Assembly (NCBI GenBank): GCA_008921705.1
Contig: VFFE01007125.1
Location: 916,290 to 980,289 of the forward strand
Source of the DNA: Burhinus oedicnemus
Taxonomy: Eukaryota; Chordata; Aves; Charadriiformes; Burhinidae
Direction of reading: 5' to 3'
Length of the DNA stretch: 64,000 bases
Within the stretch, counting starts at the first letter, position 1. Each line of letters begins with the position of its first letter. Under the pieces are notes generated by a model. It was not told the DNA's origin. It did not search any database and saw only the letters and a program-made list of their open reading frames with translations. Shown in pieces: positions 59,507 through 64,000 of this stretch. The position numbers and the translations under genes were made by a program.

Positions 59507-62500
59507 TTCTAGGTCCCAGCTGTTAGATTCATGTAATGAGGGTGTTTCAACTGTGATTTAAGTAACAGCAACAGCAAAACCAGTAACAAAAACAGTAATA
59601 GTGTGTAATCCTTATGGTGCATATACCATCTGTGCCAATGAGATAAGCATGGAAGCCTAGGACAGATGGAGACACCAACTCTATAGATATCTGCACTTTA
59701 GTGGGTGAATGACACCTATATGCCCGGACAAAAGGCTCACCTGCATCTGTGGGTGAGGACAGATGTTGTTTGGGGGATATACGGTGAAATATTCTGCAAG
59801 ATTTACAAGTAATACCTCAAGGGGACTCCTTACTGGGAGTCTGAGTAGCGGCAGGGTGGTGGCTTTGCGTTTAGCAGTTGAGGAAGACAGCAGCTGATGG
59901 CCCACTGGAGAGATTAGGATTTCTCCACCTAAACTGCACCCGACGTGGTAACTAAATCTCTCTGAAAAGAATTCAGAACAAACAATCCTGCTTTGATTTT
60001 GATGGAAAGTTTGACAGGTCTGGCCCCAGACTAGGCCATGTAGAACTCGTTGTGTGACGCCAATGGCCCAATTTAGAGATGGCTTTTGGTGACGGAACAA
60101 CAGGGGATAGAGGACAAAGAGGTTGTAGTTAGATGGTACCTGCTAGCAGAGTGTTTCTGTACTGAGCGTTCACGGTGCTCCTCAACTGTACGAGTCTTAG
60201 AGCTCAAGGGGTCTTTAAACTAGAGATACCTTTGTAAGAGTATCACAGGAGACAGGAGACAGCCCCAAGTGATTTGTTGCACCAGCAGGAAAGGGAGAAA
60301 CAACTGCATTTTCCAACTACTGTACACCTTTGATTCAAAGCAATTAGCTATCATTAGGGTCGAAATATGTATTTACAAGACAGCGAAGGCAAGATGCCTA
60401 TGAAATGGTGTTTGCTCCAAGACAAGCTAGGCCGTAGGAGACCACAGGAGCCACTACGGAGAACGGAAGTGGATGCTCACAAAGGGGTCCTTGAGGAGGA
60501 GATGGACCACAGACGGTGACTCTCTCTGGTGTCCATCTCTGGCACACTAGAGCACACCTAGTTGCTAGCATCATGGCCTTATCAGCAGCACAGCTCTGTT
60601 CAGGAGTGATGTTTCTTCAAAACCAGAGATTCATGGTGACAATTTTTTTTGCCACGTACTTGCACCTTTGTGTACAGTTAGCCCAGGCTGAATATAAGAT
60701 ATTCCCGTCATTATTAACATCTTTCTACTCCTCCCTCTGCACCAGCCTTTTGAATTTCCTTTAGCATTTTATTGTTATTGCCATCAGCTTGATACTATAT
60801 CGAGCTCTCTGACTGCTGATTTTCTATTATGGTTATTCAATGGTACATTTTGTTACAGCTCTTATATTCATGTAATTTGATTGTTTGTGTTCTCTCGTTC
60901 TTAGCAATTCTTCTCTGCAGGGATGACCTATTCAGTCCTTGCTACGCAGTTTGTATCCTGGTATTACAATGTTCCACTGATTATTTTCCCTCCACTGAGT
61001 TTCCAAGTTGTCTGTTTTAACAATACCTCTTTCTTAAACGGAGTGTCACATATTTAGATTTTTTGGTATTTCCTAACAAACTGTACCAGCCTCTAGCTTC
61101 TCTTTTTTCCACCCCCAACGGATATAGCTTTTTTTTTACTTTTTAAATTTTTATTCCCCAGAAACTAAGCCAGCTTAATCCGCGTGCTTTTTCACGCTTC
61201 TCAGCTTTCCTTTGCCTCTACTGAGGTTTTTCCCAACACCATTTATTTCCCTTTTCCCCTCCCTTCACACAGATACAGAAACAATGATGAGACCAAGTGA
61301 CAAAGAATCCCATGGTTTACTGCAAAAAGCTACAGGACCAAGATATGTATATTAGAACAATTTCCAGTTTGCATTGGGAAAAACATTTTATTTGTTTCAT
61401 ACATCAGACTGCTGGAATGGGAAGTAAACCTTGTGGAGAAGAGATGCATTTTAGCAAACATCTACGCTTCTGGTTTGCTTTGGTTTTTTCCTTTAATGAT
61501 GGCATTTTCCAAAGCTGAGAAACACGTGAACAAGGTTGTGCTTGTTGTTGATTACTGGGCATTCTACTTTTACAGTCTTTCTCTAAAGATTAAGAATATT
61601 CCTTGTATCCATGAGATAATTGGTTTAATTTCTCTTCTCCCTTACTCTCTTAAAGCTATTTTTTTACAAATGCAATAAGCACAAAGAGAAAGGTTCAGTT
61701 GTTTTGGAAGCAAGAGGGGAGGGAAGGATATCGCTAGATGACAAATAGATTTTTTTTGATTGATCTAGTCATGAAAACATTACTCCTCTTTTCTCCCCTC
61801 TCCCTTAATAATTTTGTATTGCTGCTTATACTCTGTATCAGAAAAAAAATGACAATGCCCAGGTATTCATAGTTCAGATTCCAGTTTCTTCGGTTTCCTG
61901 AGTGTATTGACTCTCCACAGAGGCCACCCTATTCCCATGAAGAAACAAGACAAAACAAACAAAAAAACATTTATCCAAATAACTTTAGGAACAGCACATT
62001 TTGTAGCTCTGTAATGGGAATCTGGGCTGAAAAATGACAAGACATTCCATTACATTGAATTCCAAGGCCAGCATCTGGGGTTCTCAGCGCCTATCTTGTC
62101 CTAAAAATAAAGTTATTTTTAAGCATTAGAGGAAGAAAGAAGAAGCAAACAATGCCACCAGGAATCAGCCTCAATCGTCCTCATGCATCTGTACTCGGCT
62201 TATTGGCAGCGAGGCCTGCAGCTGAGCGTCTCTCCACTATGTAGATGCCAACTGACATCAAAGAGCAATCACACAACACGACAAAATATCCTTAGTCAGT
62301 CCCAAGCCCACAATCTTACACTCAGCATGTTAATGATGGACAAAACATGGGAAGCAGGCATGGGGGGCAATATAGCCATATCAGACGTGAGGCTAAGTTA
62401 AAAACTCAGCTTTCCAGAAAAAACTAGGCAGTTTCTTCTGCTTCTGTTATCCATCCATTGTCTGTAGTCAGTCTCCTGTCAGCAACATTTGAGCATTTCT

Positions 62501-62559
62501 CTTAGCCAACGTCTAAATTTCAGGCAGGACCCTGTTCCTGAACCGTAGGCATCTGATGC
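59507..62559. other. No feature seen
   Basis: About 3 kb. The longest frame (59681-60100, minus, 139 codons) matches nothing known. T-rich and C/T-rich stretches occur between 61020 and 61270. Confidence 0.4.
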
Positions 62560-62790
62560 AATTTGGGAGACCCAAGGCATTCAGAACATTCCCATACAGA
62601 TGGCAAATATGACATAGTGTTCATGGGAGATTTGTCCTTTTCAGCATTGGCAGCTGGACTCACTGCATCTATGTCCCCTCTTTGGAAGGGGTGAATCACT
62701 CTGCATGCTCCATCTAACTGGACTTTCTTTAGGTCTGGAAACAGAGATACCCCGCTTTCATGTAGACACCTACTTGGAGGCATACTAATC
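62560..62790 (-). repeat. Unnamed ancient dispersed repeat, inverted copy
   Basis: The minus strand of 62590-62660 ('tgaaaaggacaaatctccc..actatgtcatatttgcca') aligns with plus-strand 39085-39125 ('tgagaaagacacagctctcc..cctgtgtcatatctgcca'). The 87-codon minus-strand frame over it is therefore probably repeat sequence, not a gene. Confidence 0.45.
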
Positions 62791-62899
62791 TGATGGGAGC
62801 CGAGGAAGACTATGTCAGCCAGTCAAATACTGATGGCATATTCTAGGATTTCACCTATAGCCACATGAGTTCAAGCCACAGGGCTCAATTCACTGCCCC

Positions 62900-63050
62900 A
62901 CACCTCGGCACCTAGAGCTACTTGAGATGTCCTAGATTACCCTGCCTGGCTGCCAACTGCCAGAAAGCACTAGTCAGCCATGGGCTCTGTATCCCGTCTG
63001 TGAGGCCTCGGATGTATGAGACACCTGGAACATGTCAAACAACACCATGA
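62900..63050 (+). repeat. Unnamed ancient dispersed repeat, copy
   Basis: 'ttgagatgtcctagattacc' followed by 'ctgcctggctgccaactgcc' aligns with 22029-22070 ('ttgagatgacccagggtacc', 'ctacttggacggcagctgtc'). Confidence 0.45.
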
Positions 63051-64000
63051 ACCTACATGTGGGACACTGAATTAAGCCTCTGTGTACACACTATAGACTG
63101 TCCCTCCAGCTGTAGTGCTCTACTACTTGAGCTTATATGTTTAAAGTTAAACAGGGTGGGTTTGTAACACAAGATTTGTGTTAGAGAAGTAGGTACCTGA
63201 ACAACTCTGACAACATCCAACTTGCTCCCAAAGACTTTCTTTCCCAGCATTTTGGGCTGTTTGATCAGCTCCCGCAAATGAATATGCACCCGAGAGATAG
63301 GCCATGAGATAAGGTTGACTCTAGTCATCGCACATTCAGTCACATGGCAGGGGGACAGTTGCGTGCATTGCCTTCGCAGGGCATCCGTGTAGTCCACTGC
63401 ACATATCCCACAGCCCTGCTCCACACTGCAGTGGTCATTGGCCCACAAGTAGGGTATAGTGCTTTCCAGCGAGGTAGGAAAGCTTCATGTGCCCTGCTGC
63501 CCATGTGTTTCCCACTGAATAGTGTAAGGAGTAGATGTGTAGCCAATCTAGGAGGGTTTTCTACAGCAGTGTCTACTGTGAAGGAAGACTAGCTGGCTAT
63601 AATCCTGCAGAACACTTGACCAGAGGGGACTGAAAAAATAAAACCAGTGGAAGAGTCACTAATTGAAGATGTAATTGATTACTCTGTGTTATAAATAGTG
63701 TGCAGCACCTGGGGACAAGCCACGGAGATGCTTTATGTAAGAAAAGTCAATACAGAGTAGTCACAACTCCACTCAGAAAATAAAGAAAGAGAAAAGGAAA
63801 GACACAGTTCAGTTCTTATACTGGGAGACAGCTCTAGTTTTCCTCCAGCGTACAGGAATGGCCAAGAAACACGAGCCACTACTTTATTTTTGGAGTCAGA
63901 TCCAGATTCCCACTGAGTTCGCATCCAGTGTTTTGGGGTTTGTTTGTTATACGCTCCGTGGCAAAGGGCCACCACCCTTTCAAGGATAAAGACTGCATTT
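63051..64000. other. No feature seen
   Basis: The 131-codon minus-strand frame at 63053-63448 matches nothing I know. No recognised repeat. Confidence 0.35.

Overview
The window reads as ordinary intergenic or intronic DNA from a bird. The case rests on many chicken-repeat-1 (CR1) LINE copies with the typical avian 3' end (a short run of the 8-base unit ATTCTATG), two avian-style LTR remnants (one starting TGTCCTGGTTT), relics resembling old amniote SINEs (MIR type), and AT-rich vertebrate DNA without dense coding. There are no operons, CRISPR arrays or long intact host genes. I found no tRNA, rRNA or snRNA that I could recognise.

Layout. 1-1554: unassigned flank, then the longest CR1 copy, plus strand, carrying a decayed reverse transcriptase. 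1.6-14.4 kb: mostly unique sequence, with a MIR-like SINE near 7.1 kb, a short CR1 tail near 7.8 kb and a TTA microsatellite near 10.7 kb. 14.4-15.6 kb: two CR1 copies in the same direction, about 120 bases apart. 15.6-24.8 kb: microsatellites, a second MIR-like relic, an old CR1 and the first copy of an unnamed dispersed repeat. 24.8-26.5 kb: a CR1 on the minus strand, then the only stretch that looks somewhat like host exons (minus strand, 25994-26308), then a fold-back element. 32.6-35.7 kb: three CR1 pieces, one with its endonuclease region fused directly to the 3' tail. 38.7-42.3 kb: several segments of the unnamed dispersed repeat and a 27-base tandem repeat. 48.1-49.5 kb: two CR1 copies pointing away from each other. 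53.6-55.7 kb: a CR1 split by an LTR fragment, then a second LTR-like element. 59.0-59.5 kb: another CR1. 62.5-63.1 kb: more of the unnamed repeat.

The recognisable proteins are all CR1 ORF2 remnants (endonuclease or reverse transcriptase), each broken by 5' truncation and some also by frameshifts or stops, so none of the copies here can move on its own. I see no new multi-gene system. The points most worth checking are the possible exon pair at 25994-26308, the internally deleted CR1 at 34890-35301, the LTR nested in a CR1 at 53881-54216, and the unnamed ancient repeat family.
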